Of a stretch of 64,000 nucleotides of DNA, positions 8,156-16,200 are shown piece by piece (the first letter of the stretch is position 1; the number at the start of each line of letters is the position of its first letter). This DNA is from Azospira inquinata (lineage in GTDB: Bacteria > Pseudomonadota > Gammaproteobacteria > Burkholderiales > Rhodocyclaceae): positions 434,001 to 498,000 of the forward strand of contig NZ_CP064782.1 in NCBI RefSeq assembly GCF_018905915.1, read 5' to 3'. The notes beneath the pieces were generated by a model. The model was given only the letters and a program-made list of their open reading frames with translations, was not told where the DNA came from and searched no databases. The translations under genes were made by a program, and so were the position numbers.

Positions 8156-9442
8156 ATGTCTGCCACCGAACAAAACACCCAAGACCACGGCCTGCTGCGC
8201 TTTCTCACCTGCGGCAGCGTGGATGACGGCAAAAGCACCCTGATCGGGCGCCTGCTCTACGACACCAAGGCCATTCTGGCCGACACCCTCCACGCCATCG
8301 AGCGCACCTCCCACAAGCGGGGCATGACGGCGGTGGATTTGTCCCTCCTCACCGACGGTCTCCAGGCCGAACGGGAACAGGGCATTACCATTGACGTGGC
8401 CTACCGCTACTTTTCCACCGGGCGGCGCAAATACATCATTGCGGACGCCCCGGGCCACGAGCAATACACCCGCAACATGGTCACCGCCGCGTCCACCGCC
8501 GATCTGGCCATTATTCTGGTGGATGCCCGCAAAGGGGTGCTCACCCAGACCCGGCGCCACTCCTTCCTGGCCCACCAGGTGGGCATTCCCCAACTGGTGG
8601 TGGCGGTGAATAAGATGGATCTGGTGGATTACGACCAGGCCGTCTTCGAAAAAATCCGCCAAGACTACCTGGCCTTCGCCGAGCAGCTGGGCATCCAGGG
8701 GGTGCGCTTCATTCCCCTTTCCGCCTTAAACGGGGACATGGTGGTGGATCGGGGTGAAGCCCTGTCCTGGTACGACGGTCCCACCCTGCTGGACATCCTG
8801 GAAGCCGCGGGCACCGCCGACAGCGAAGCCGCCGCCGGCTTCCGCTTTCCCGTCCAATACGTGTGCCGGCCCCAGGAATCCGCCAATCCGGAACTCCACG
8901 ACTACCGGGGCTTCATGGGCCGGGTGGAAACCGGGGCCGTGGCCGTGGGGGACCCGGTGGCCGTGCTACCCTCGGGCCGGGAAACCCGCATCAAGGACAT
9001 TCAGCTGGGGGGGGAATCCCGGCCCGACGCCATCGCCGGGGAATCGGTCACCCTGCTCCTGGAAGACGAGATCGACATTTCCCGGGGCGACATGATCGTC
9101 CCCGCCGCCCCGGCAGAAGCCCGGCCCGACGCCGCCAAGCAAATCCAGGCCGTGGTCTGCTGGCTGGGGGAAACGCCCCTGGATCGGGCCCGCACCTACC
9201 TGATCCGCCACACCACCCGGGAAGTGAAGGCCAAGGTGGCAGCCATCGTCCATAAGCTGGACATCAACAGCCTGGAACACCTGCCCGCGGACCGGCTGGC
9301 CATGAACGACATCGCCCGGGTGGATTTCAAGCTGGCCCAGCCCGTCTTTGCCGATGCCTACCGGGATAACCGGGCCACGGGGGCCTTCATCCTCATCGAC
9401 GAAAGCACCAACAACACCGTGGGCGCCGGCATGATCGGCTAA
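8156..9442 (+). CDS. cysN: Sulfate adenylyltransferase subunit 1, GTPase (CysN)
   Basis: CysN couples GTP hydrolysis to APS synthesis. The 428-residue protein shows the G1 loop GSVDDGKSTLIGRLL, the G3 motif DAPGHEQY and the G4 motif NKMD, followed by EF-Tu-like beta-barrel domains. It stops after the barrels, so there is no fused CysC kinase domain; this fits the APS-reductase route. It is the last gene of the tauE-cysI-DUF934-cysHDN operon and is followed by a strong terminator. Confidence 0.95.
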   Translation: MSATEQNTQDHGLLRFLTCGSVDDGKSTLIGRLLYDTKAILADTLHAIERTSHKRGMTAVDLSLLTDGLQAEREQGITIDVAYRYFSTGRRKYIIADAPGHEQYTRNMVTAASTADLAIILVDARKGVLTQTRRHSFLAHQVGIPQLVVAVNKMDLVDYDQAVFEKIRQDYLAFAEQLGIQGVRFIPLSALNGDMVVDRGEALSWYDGPTLLDILEAAGTADSEAAAGFRFPVQYVCRPQESANPELHDYRGFMGRVETGAVAVGDPVAVLPSGRETRIKDIQLGGESRPDAIAGESVTLLLEDEIDISRGDMIVPAAPAEARPDAAKQIQAVVCWLGETPLDRARTYLIRHTTREVKAKVAAIVHKLDINSLEHLPADRLAMNDIARVDFKLAQPVFADAYRDNRATGAFILIDESTNNTVGAGMIG

Positions 9443-9490
9443 GGCCCAGGGGGCCGGAACGCCTAGGTTCCAGCCCCTTCTCAGCGAACA

Positions 9491-9516
9491 ACGGCGGGAA
9501 TATCCCGCCGTTTTTT
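9491..9516 (+). terminator. Rho-independent terminator after cysN
   Basis: ACGGCGGGA-ATA-TCCCGCCGT followed by T6. A perfect 9-bp stem 48 bp downstream of the cysN stop. Confidence 0.93.
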
Positions 9517-9901
9517 GTAAGGGCCCGCCACAATTTTTACCCGCCTTTGCACTTCTTTCCCCACCCCCGGGCCACCCCGGCCCAGTGCCCGTGTTTGCCC
9601 CGCGCCGCCCCCCATTTCCCGGGCAACCCCAGGGCCAATCCGCCCCGCCCAACCCGGCTTAAGCCCATGATTTCCCTGGGGAACCCCAAGAACCGCCCCC
9701 CTCCCCTGGTTTTACCCTCTTAAGCCGGCTCCCTTTCCCGCCCTTTTGCCCCTTTGAAAATAACCCTACCAGAAACAGGGCCATGCCCCGCAAACCCAGC
9801 ATTTATCCCTATTTCAGGCTAGGCAGGCCGAATTGGTTATGCCAGAATGCCGCCCTGGTACGGATTTCCGCGCCAACTTCGAAACCAAGGAGAATTAGTC
9901 A
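9517..9901. other. Gene-free spacer upstream of the HU gene
   Basis: No convincing gene is seen. The stretch is very C-rich on the plus strand up to about 9750, then becomes mixed. It must hold the HU promoter, but no clear -35/-10 pair with good spacing could be picked out. AAGGAG at about 9889 is the HU ribosome-binding site. Confidence 0.6.
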
Positions 9902-10183
9902 ATGAACAAAAGCGATCTGATCGACGCCATTGCCACCGGTGCTGATATCAGCAAGGCTGCTGCCGGCCGCGCCCTGGATTCCGCCATCGAAGCCATCACC
10001 AAGTCCGTCGCCACGGGCGATAGCGTCACCCTGGTCGGTTTCGGTTCCTTCAAGTCCGTGAAGCGTGCCGCCCGCACCGGTAAGAATCCCAAGACCGGCG
10101 CCACCATCCAGATTCCGGCTTCCACCAGCCCCAAGTTCACCGCCGGCGCCGCTTTCAAGGCTGCCGTCTCCAAGAAGAAATAA
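9902..10183 (+). CDS. HU-family DNA-binding protein
   Basis: This small basic dimeric nucleoid protein bends DNA. It has 93 residues beginning [11 protein letters not shown], with the HU beta-arm region [21 protein letters not shown] (GFGSF and the RxGxNP-type arm tip) and a lysine-rich end. AAGGAG precedes the ATG by about 8 nt. It is monocistronic. HU and IHF subunits look alike, but the [17 protein letters not shown] helix region and the stand-alone setting favour HU. Confidence 0.93.
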   Translation: MNKSDLIDAIATGADISKAAAGRALDSAIEAITKSVATGDSVTLVGFGSFKSVKRAARTGKNPKTGATIQIPASTSPKFTAGAAFKAAVSKKK

Positions 10184-10351
10184 TTTCTTCCTGGCCTCCG
10201 GGAAGCGCCGGGCCTTGGCCCCCCGCTCCCGGCCTGTAGCCCCTCTCTGTAGCCCCCCTCCTCCTGGCCGTTCTGGCTGGTGCAGTACCCTCCCCCGAAA
10301 TCTCCCCGTATTGCTTGGCCTAGAAGACGCTTGTCGTCCACAAGCGGCCTG

Positions 10352-10382
10352 TTGTCGCGTCTCCCCAACACCGCCGTATAAT
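10352..10382 (+). promoter_or_regulatory. Candidate promoter reading into the cassette array
   Basis: A perfect TATAAT (10377-10382) lies about 80 bp before the first attC-like site. The best -35 candidate, TTGTCG (10352-10357), has a 19-bp spacer, so the match is uneven. Position and direction are those expected for a promoter expressing promoterless cassettes. Confidence 0.45.
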
Positions 10383-10461
10383 GCCATTGGCACTCTTTAA
10401 GAGTTTGCAGGGTTTAACGGAATATTTAGTAAAAGATTTGGCGCGTTTGCCGCATCACGCA

Positions 10462-10536
10462 AATGAACCTACCCATTCATTCCAACGGACCGTCAAAAGC
10501 TGCGCTTTTGCCGCCCGCTGAATTCAAACGTTGGGG
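10462..10536 (+). other. attC-like recombination site 1
   Basis: Inner boxes ATTCCAACGG (10478-10487) and CCGCTGAATT (10514-10523) are complementary with an extra base. Between them AAAAGC-TGC-GCTTTT forms a perfect hairpin. The right core is CGTTGGG (10529-10535). The left outer core (ATGAACC) is degenerate. The DUF2513 gene begins 7 bp after the right core. Confidence 0.55.
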
Positions 10537-10542
10537 GTGTCC

Positions 10543-10908
10543 ATGATCCGCGACTTTGATCTCATCCGAAAAATCCTCCTTGAGGTGCAATCGTCTCCCG
10601 CGGGAGCACATCCGTTTTCGATTGAGTTCCCCGGCGAGTACGAGCAGGCCTTCGTCAATGAGCACGTTGAACTTCTCATTGAGGCCGGATTGATTAAGGG
10701 CAAAGTCATCAAGGGATTGTCCGGCGTCGTCGGCATGGCCATCCTGGGTCTCACCTGGGAGGGGCACGACTTCATCCAGGCCGCGGAAAAAGATGCAATC
10801 TGGAAAAAGTCCCTCGAAATCGTCAAAGACAAAGGGGGCGCCATCACGTTCGACCTCCTGAAGGAACTACTGAAGTCGGTGGCAAAGTCTGCGCTAGGGC
10901 TTCCTTGA
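10543..10908 (+). CDS. DUF2513 family protein (cassette gene)
   Basis: This 121-residue protein of unknown function resembles DUF2513 proteins, which occur on phages, plasmids and integron cassettes. The visible family pattern is an N-terminal MIRDFDLIRKILLEVQ and then VNEHVELLIEAGLI and a GLTWEGHDFI segment, suggesting a winged-helix fold. The start at 10543 is preferred over the in-frame ATG four codons upstream because that one lies inside the attC right core. Its 3' end overlaps the opposing 70-residue ORF by 65 bp. Confidence 0.75.
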   Translation: MIRDFDLIRKILLEVQSSPAGAHPFSIEFPGEYEQAFVNEHVELLIEAGLIKGKVIKGLSGVVGMAILGLTWEGHDFIQAAEKDAIWKKSLEIVKDKGGAITFDLLKELLKSVAKSALGLP

Positions 10909-11056
10909 GATCTTGCGCACAGTTGAAATAGCACATCGTCCCATGCTCAATCAGCCGCCGCCCCATCTCGTCAGGTTCGCTATCCACATCGGCAAATTTT
11001 CGCCGCGCCATCGCTTCCCATTTGCCTATCAGCGTGAGCAGTTTGTCTTTACTCAT
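10844..11056 (-). CDS. Small protein encoded antisense within the cassette
   Basis: A 70-residue product begins MSKDKLLTLIGKWEAMA and contains DEMGRRLIEHGTMCYFNCA followed by DLKEAL. It resembles small hypothetical proteins I recall from other integron cassettes, so it is probably a real gene despite opposing the array. The ATG at 11056 is chosen; an in-frame extension to 11104 would run into the attC-like site. It converges on and overlaps the DUF2513 gene by 65 bp. Predicted to be small, helical and soluble; function unknown. Confidence 0.6.
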   Translation of the reverse strand: MSKDKLLTLIGKWEAMARRKFADVDSEPDEMGRRLIEHGTMCYFNCAQDLKEALAQTLPPTSVVPSGGRT

Positions 11057-11064
11057 CGCGGCCA

Positions 11065-11119
11065 CCCCCAACCCGGCGGTCGAGAGGGACCGTCGGCCCC
11101 CCACCTAGCACGTTAGGCA
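11065..11119 (+). other. attC-like recombination site 2
   Basis: CCCCAAC (11066-11072) and GTTAGGC (11112-11118) form the outer cores, with a CGGTC...GACCG hairpin between them. The inner boxes are poorly conserved, so the match is weaker than site 3. The next gene starts 3 bp after the right core. Confidence 0.45.
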
Positions 11120-11121
11120 CT

Positions 11122-11460
11122 ATGGAAACCTCAACTGCACAAACGATTAAATTGGCAATTGTCCAGGCCACAGGACTCTCGAAAGATGCACTCCACATTT
11201 ATGTCGGCCTTGCCGTTATGTTTACGGCGGCTGTTGTCTTACATAAGCCGCTACGATCTATTGTTCCTTGGCTTGTGGTTCTCGCCGTGGCGGTTGCAGG
11301 AGAGATGATCGATATGCATGACGACATTACAAGCTTGGGTTACTGGCGCTGGGGAGCAAGCCTTCATGATGTAGTCAATACCCTTTTCTGGCCCTCAGTG
11401 CTTTTGTTTCTCGCTCGGTTCAGCATTTTTTTCGGAGCTTCAAATGACCGCAATGCCTAA
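11122..11460 (+). CDS. Small membrane protein of unknown function (cassette gene)
   Basis: This 112-residue protein has about three hydrophobic segments (around residues 29-45, 50-65 and 88-105) joined by short loops, including the acidic EMIDMHDDITSLGYWRWG stretch. I do not recognise the family. It begins 3 bp after the attC site 2 core and its stop codon lies inside the left core of attC site 3, as is common in compact cassettes. No Shine-Dalgarno sequence is evident. Function unknown. Confidence 0.65.
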   Translation: METSTAQTIKLAIVQATGLSKDALHIYVGLAVMFTAAVVLHKPLRSIVPWLVVLAVAVAGEMIDMHDDITSLGYWRWGASLHDVVNTLFWPSVLLFLARFSIFFGASNDRNA

Positions 11461-11519
11461 CATTGCGGTCAAGCGGGACGCGCCAAAAGCGGCGCGCCCC
11501 TTATACCTTTACGTTAGCC
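11455..11519 (+). other. attC recombination site 3 (best preserved)
   Basis: GCCTAAC (11455-11461) and GTTAGCC (11513-11519) are classic outer cores. Inner boxes GGTCAAGC and CCTTATACC pair with the expected extrahelical base, and GGCGCGCC-like arms (CGCGCC...GGCGCG) form the central hairpin. The length of 65 bp is typical. Confidence 0.75.
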
Positions 11520-12263
11520 ATGAAAATCTCTCGCAACCATTTATCCTTGGTCTCAAGCATTATTTTGCTGGCCTCCGCCATGGTTGTTTGGCCCAATCTT
11601 TTTCTTTGGTCAAAGGTTGCTCATCTTCCTGCCTGGGCGGAGCATCTTCCAGCACCTGTTTTTACTGGTGCCTATGTCTCTTTCGTATGCCTCATCCCGG
11701 CAGCGTTGTGGACTGATACATTCTCAAGCGCCAAACGAGCATTGCTATCCGCTGTAATCGTGGCCCCGGTTTTTGCAGTTGCCACCTACACGTTATCTCC
11801 TGAACATCAGGATCAATACTTGTTGTTCAATGTGTTGTTTCACTATGTTTGGGTAATTCTGTTTTGCATGTTTGTGCCAGCATGCGCCTTGGCGGCCATA
11901 AGAAAGATCATTGGTAATCGGAGGCCCCATGGCGACACCTCACGGCAAACCTTGGACGTCATGAACCTAGAACCTCCGAGCCTCAATGTTCCGCTGTACC
12001 GTCGTGATTCCTCAAAGATTTGGCTTCCCATCCTTGCAGGCCTTACCGCTTGGCTTTGGCATCGTCCAATGGCTATACCCCAAGCCGCTATCTCGTTTTT
12101 CGTCGGTGGTGCGTTTCTATGGCTCGTTTTCTGCTCTGATATTAGCGATCGCATTTCCAATCACCGCGTCCCCGTCATTCGCGGGCTGTGGTTTGTGGCC
12201 ATCATTTTGGGTATCACTTGGTTCATGCGGCACGTTATTCCTTATCTTCATGCACTCGTTTAG
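11520..12263 (+). CDS. Polytopic membrane protein of unknown function (last cassette gene)
   Basis: A 247-residue protein with about six hydrophobic segments: near residues 9-25, 46-62, 73-90, 100-125, then after a polar middle (about 130-165) further segments at 168-205 and 220-245. I do not recognise a family. The ATG follows directly after the GTTAGCC core of attC site 3, so there is no room for an independent Shine-Dalgarno outside the attC. Its TAG stop lies in GTTTAGGC. Base usage is poorer in GC than the flanking genes, which supports acquisition. Confidence 0.65.
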   Translation: MKISRNHLSLVSSIILLASAMVVWPNLFLWSKVAHLPAWAEHLPAPVFTGAYVSFVCLIPAALWTDTFSSAKRALLSAVIVAPVFAVATYTLSPEHQDQYLLFNVLFHYVWVILFCMFVPACALAAIRKIIGNRRPHGDTSRQTLDVMNLEPPSLNVPLYRRDSSKIWLPILAGLTAWLWHRPMAIPQAAISFFVGGAFLWLVFCSDISDRISNHRVPVIRGLWFVAIILGITWFMRHVIPYLHALV

Positions 12264-12275
12264 GCAGCCCCCAAC

Positions 12276-12306
12276 AAAAAACCCCGCCCAATCCGGCGGG
12301 GTTTTT
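12276..12306. terminator. Bidirectional terminator closing the array and the DUF748 gene
   Basis: A6, then CCCCGCC-N6-GGCGGGG, then T5. It lies between the convergent last cassette gene and the DUF748 gene and can serve both. Confidence 0.88.
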
Positions 12307-12344
12307 CTTATCTGCCGCCCGTTGCCGGGCGGCCCGCCCTTCCC

Positions 12345-15300
12345 CTATTTCAGAGCGAAATCCGCCCGGCCGCCTTCCGGGGCGCCTTGGGGGGCGTCCA
12401 GGCCGACTTTGGGAGTCAGGAGAAAGACCCGGTCCGGGGGAATGGCGCCCTTGTCCAGGAGCCAGGCCTGGACGGCGGCGCCCCGGCGTTGGGCTAGTTG
12501 TTTCAGGTCGTCTTCCTCCAGGGTGGCGTTGGCCAGGAGGAGCCGCTCCATTTCCGCCGGGGGCAGGCTCTTGGTGAGGCCGATGAGGTTGCGGGGCTTT
12601 TTGAAGTCCGCCGCCTTGTAGGCCTTTTCCAGGTAGTGGTTGTATTCCTCCGGGCTCAGGGTGATGTCCGCCAGGCTGCCCCCATCCTTGCCCGCCTTGG
12701 CCAGATCGGCGGCTTTAGCGGCCTTAAGCTTCCGTTCCAGCAGGGCCTGTTTGAGCCCATCCGCGTCCTTGGCCGGATCGGCGTGGCCGGTGATTTCCAG
12801 GTCCAGGGAAGGCCGGTCCCTCAGGGCCTTGGCCAGATTGCCCAGCTGCTTTTCCATGGCCGGGGTAATGCGGGAGCGGCCCGGATCGAAGGGCAGATAG
12901 GACAGGTCCGCCCCGTCAGAAAAGAGGGAGGAAATGAGGGAGAAGGGAGCGGTGGCGGCTTTGACGATCAGGTTGCCGATCATTTTCAGCACAATGCCCC
13001 CCACGCTGAACTGGGGATCGTTGATGGAGCCCTGGATGGGCAGGTTCAGGTCGATCTCGCCCCGGGAATTTTTCAGCAAGGCCACCACCAGCTTAATCGG
13101 GCCGGAAATGGCGTCCGGGCTCTCCACCTTGTCCCCCAGGGTGAGCTGGTCCAGGAAAATATGGTTGCTTGCCTGCAAGCTGCCCTTTTCCACGTGGTAG
13201 GCCACGTCCATGGAGAGCTTGCCCTTGTCGATGGTGTAGCCCAGGTAGCGGCCGGAATAGGGGGTGAAGCCCGCCATTTCTATGCCCCGGGCCTTGCCCT
13301 TCAAATCCAGGAACAGGTCCTTGCCCAGCGGGTCCACCTGGCCGCTCATTTCCATGGGGGCGGACCGATCCACCCGGCCCCGCAGGGACACGGGAGTGCG
13401 GGTGCCCGCCGCCAGGGTGCCCAGGGAGCCGGTGAGATCGGTGAGGTTGGCGTTGTAATTGGGCTTCACGTAGCGGTCGGAGAAATTCACGTGGCCGCCG
13501 CTAAACACCACCTTGCCAATGCGCAGGGGCAGCCCGGCCCCACCGCCGGAGGCGGGGGCTGGAGTCGGAGCCTTGGCCTGGACCGGGGCAGGTGCGGCCC
13601 GGCCCGGGTGTTCCAGCGCCGGGGCGGTGGTCAAATCCTTCTGGGCTTCCCCGGGGGACTTGAGGGCGTCCCGCAGATTGAGGCGACCATCCTTATTGAG
13701 GATGATCCGGGCGTAAAAATCCTGGGCCGTCACCTGGCCGATGCGTACCCCTTCCGGCCCCGTATCCGCCGTCACTTCCGCCAGGGCCAGACGCTTCCAG
13801 CGCAGCAGGTCCGTGGCATTGAGCCGGTCCAGCACATTGAAATCCGCCAGTTCCGTGGCCCCGGTAAAGCGGGCCCGACCAGCCTGGTAATCCAGCTGGC
13901 CCTGGACGCTTACCTCGCCCCGGGTCAGCACCACATTGAGCCGATCCGCCACCCAGCCTTGCAGGGCCACCAGATTAACCCGCTCCATATCCAGCTTGAG
14001 CCGGGCCGTAGGGGGCGCCCAGCCGCCCTGGCCGGTCAGGGCCAGGCGGCCCCGGTCGTTCACCTTGGCCAACAAGCTCAGGGGCACGGCCTTACCGGAG
14101 GAAGCCAGCCCATCCACCTTCAGGCTCAGGTCGGCTACCTTCAGGGGAGGCACCTTGTCCAGGCCCAGATCGGCATAATCCGCCCGGCCGCCGCTCACCC
14201 GAACCTTATCCACCTGCCAGACCCAGGCCTTAGACCGGGCCTGGGGCGCAGGAACCGAGCCCCGGCTGGGGGCGGATGCACCGGGCCGGGCCGGGGAACG
14301 GGCTCCACGGCTCCCCTTAGCAGGGGCCTGGGGCCCCTCCTTCAGCAGGGCGGCCAGATCCAGATTGCCATCCGCCCGCCGCTTCAAAGAAAGCTGGGGG
14401 CCGTCCCAATCCACTTCTCCCACCCGGGCCCGCTGGTGGCCCCAATCCACGGCCACATCCTGCACCACCAACTGGTGGAAGCTGGCGAAGGGGGCCTTTT
14501 CCCCGCTGCGTCGCAGGGCCAGGTCGTCCAGTTCCAGCCCCCCCTTGTCCAGGCGCTGCTGTTCCAGGTGCAAATCCCGGAAATGGGCTTCCCCCTTGGC
14601 CAGGGTCAGGGCCACCCCGGAACCGGGGCGCAGCAGGCTCACGTCCCGCAGGCTCACGTCCCCGGCCAGGGAAATGCTGGGCTTTTTGCCGGTGGGGCGG
14701 GCAAAATCCACCGCCAGCCGGGTATCGGCCCAGGCCTTTTTCAGCTGGAACGGCAGGAGCACAGGCACATAGTCATCCAGGCGGGACAAATCCAGGTCCA
14801 GCACCCGGAATTCCAGGCGGGCCACCTGTTCCGGGCCGAAGGGCCGCAGCTTGCCGCTCAACACCAGGGGAGCACCGTTGAGCTTGGCGGAAAAGCGAGG
14901 CTCCACGTCGATGTTGGTGGCAGACGGGGTGTTGGCAATAAAGGGGATGGACAAATCCACGTCCGTGAGCCGGTGGCTTTCCCCCATGGGCCGGTCATCA
15001 AAATCCACCTGACCGTCGCTGATTTCGATATTGGCCACGGAAAATTCCGGGGTAGGCCCGGCGGGCCGGGCCAGCCAGGCCTGGATCAGGTCGGAAATGT
15101 TGTAGTGCCCGGGAGCCACCCGGCTCAGATATACATAGGGCTTTTCCAGGCTCACGGCGCTGATTACGGGAATCAGGCGGAACAGGCTTTCCGAAGAAAT
15201 ATCCAGGGCAAGGCGCTGAAAGCCCGCCAGACGGCGCCCGTCCCGGTCCTTCACCTCCAGGCCATCCACCGCCGCCCGCAGGGCGAAAGGTTCCACCTCA

Positions 15301-15572
15301 ATGCGAGCCACGGTCACCGGCCGCTGGAGCTGGGCGCTCAACTGGGTTTCCAGCTGGGCCTTGGCGTAACCGGGCAGCCAGTAATAGCCCAGCAGGCCAA
15401 AGGCCGCCACCAGCACCACCAGGGTAGCCAGGGCATAAAGGCTGAAACGCCCAGCCCGGCTGCGGCGCCAGCGATGCCAACGGAAAAGGGCGGAATCCGG
15501 CCGCCGGGGCGGCTCACCGGCGGGGGAAGGAGAAGAGGAGGGGGAATTGGGCTGGGGGGTCTCGGTCGTCAT
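12345..15572 (-). CDS. AsmA-like DUF748 protein with C-terminal OmpA-like segment
   Basis: A very large envelope protein (1075 residues). After a Pro/Ser-rich cytoplasmic tail there is one membrane helix (about 45-68, SLYALATLVVLVAAFGLLGYY) and then long AsmA/DUF748 repeats. Such proteins span the periplasm and are related to the bridge-like lipid-transfer AsmA family. Near residue 950 the LDLEITGHADPAKD segment resembles an OmpA-like peptidoglycan-binding motif. An Ala/Pro/Arg linker occurs near residue 420. The start at 15572 fits the charged tail plus helix; upstream in-frame sequence is not protein-like. Confidence 0.85.
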   Translation of the reverse strand: MTTETPQPNSPSSSPSPAGEPPRRPDSALFRWHRWRRSRAGRFSLYALATLVVLVAAFGLLGYYWLPGYAKAQLETQLSAQLQRPVTVARIEVEPFALRAAVDGLEVKDRDGRRLAGFQRLALDISSESLFRLIPVISAVSLEKPYVYLSRVAPGHYNISDLIQAWLARPAGPTPEFSVANIEISDGQVDFDDRPMGESHRLTDVDLSIPFIANTPSATNIDVEPRFSAKLNGAPLVLSGKLRPFGPEQVARLEFRVLDLDLSRLDDYVPVLLPFQLKKAWADTRLAVDFARPTGKKPSISLAGDVSLRDVSLLRPGSGVALTLAKGEAHFRDLHLEQQRLDKGGLELDDLALRRSGEKAPFASFHQLVVQDVAVDWGHQRARVGEVDWDGPQLSLKRRADGNLDLAALLKEGPQAPAKGSRGARSPARPGASAPSRGSVPAPQARSKAWVWQVDKVRVSGGRADYADLGLDKVPPLKVADLSLKVDGLASSGKAVPLSLLAKVNDRGRLALTGQGGWAPPTARLKLDMERVNLVALQGWVADRLNVVLTRGEVSVQGQLDYQAGRARFTGATELADFNVLDRLNATDLLRWKRLALAEVTADTGPEGVRIGQVTAQDFYARIILNKDGRLNLRDALKSPGEAQKDLTTAPALEHPGRAAPAPVQAKAPTPAPASGGGAGLPLRIGKVVFSGGHVNFSDRYVKPNYNANLTDLTGSLGTLAAGTRTPVSLRGRVDRSAPMEMSGQVDPLGKDLFLDLKGKARGIEMAGFTPYSGRYLGYTIDKGKLSMDVAYHVEKGSLQASNHIFLDQLTLGDKVESPDAISGPIKLVVALLKNSRGEIDLNLPIQGSINDPQFSVGGIVLKMIGNLIVKAATAPFSLISSLFSDGADLSYLPFDPGRSRITPAMEKQLGNLAKALRDRPSLDLEITGHADPAKDADGLKQALLERKLKAAKAADLAKAGKDGGSLADITLSPEEYNHYLEKAYKAADFKKPRNLIGLTKSLPPAEMERLLLANATLEEDDLKQLAQRRGAAVQAWLLDKGAIPPDRVFLLTPKVGLDAPQGAPEGGRADFALK

Positions 15573-15813
15573 AGGGAAATACCAGGCGAAGCGGGAAGAA
15601 ACCGGATACGGGGCCCCTGGGGGCCGGTCGCCGCCGTTCCGGTGCCGAGCAAACTGACTGCTAGTGTATGCGCTCCCCCGCCCCGGGCCCAGTCCCCAAC
15701 ACCAGGGACCAGCCCGGAGGCGGGCACTGGCAGGGTTAACGGATGGCAGGGGCGGTGGGAGGACAAGGGGATATGGGAGGTGCAGGTTACGGGGTGGGCG
15801 CGATGACAAGCAG

Positions 15814-15950
15814 TTGGTGGGTTGGTGGGTTGGTGGGTTGGTGAGCGGGTGGCGGGTGGCGGGTGGCGGGTGGCGGGCGGCGGGCGGCGGGCGGCGGGCG
15901 GCGGGCGGCGGGCGGCGGGCGGCGGGCGGCGGGCGGCGGGCGGCGGGCGG
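15814..15950. repeat. Composite tandem repeat A (octamer then heptamers)
   Basis: Four TTGGTGGG-type octamers (15814-15845, the last TTGGTGAG), then four CGGGTGG heptamers (15846-15873) and eleven CGGGCGG heptamers (15874-15950). The plus strand has regular GGG runs and could form G-quadruplexes. It sits between divergent DUF748 and fpr, about 240-250 bp from both starts. Apart from the array, 15573-16200 holds no gene; 15951-16200 is ordinary leader sequence with T-rich stretches near the fpr start. Confidence 0.97.
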
Positions 15951-16200
15951 CTAAAGTATGAATTTTTCCACTGGAAAAACAAGAAGCTAAGCCTCGCCGC
16001 CCCAGCCGCCCCTAAAGTCAGTCGATCCCCCGTCGGCCCCTCCCCCCGGCCCTTTGCCTGCCGCCCCGGGCAACAGAAAAATCCTTCTACCCCACCCGGG
16101 AACGTTTTTCCGACAAAAACTGTCAACTTTATGAAGAAAAAACCCGGGATTTACACAAATTTCCGCTTTTTTTCCATTTTTTTGGCGAAAAGGGCGACTT

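Larger units (their letters stand above)
10462..12264 (+). mobile_element. Integron-type gene cassette array lacking an integrase in the window
   Basis: Three attC-like sites (10462-10536, 11065-11119, 11455-11519) separate short genes whose start codons lie 1-7 bp after each GTTRRRY-type core site, the packing seen in integron cassettes. All genes are of unknown function and base usage is less GC-rich than the neighbours. No integrase gene or recognisable attI is present, so this is either a cluster of attC sites lacking integrase or the distal end of an array rearranged away from its integrase. The last cassette has no recognisable attC; it runs into a terminator. Confidence 0.65.

Noticed and set aside
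12498..15806. 1102-codon plus-strand frame opposite the DUF748 gene
   Set aside because: An antisense shadow rich in Gly/His/Gln; the minus strand reads a clear AsmA/DUF748 protein with a membrane anchor.
15843..15950. CRISPR-like array at the heptamer repeat
   Set aside because: Units are contiguous 7-mers without spacers and no cas genes are near.
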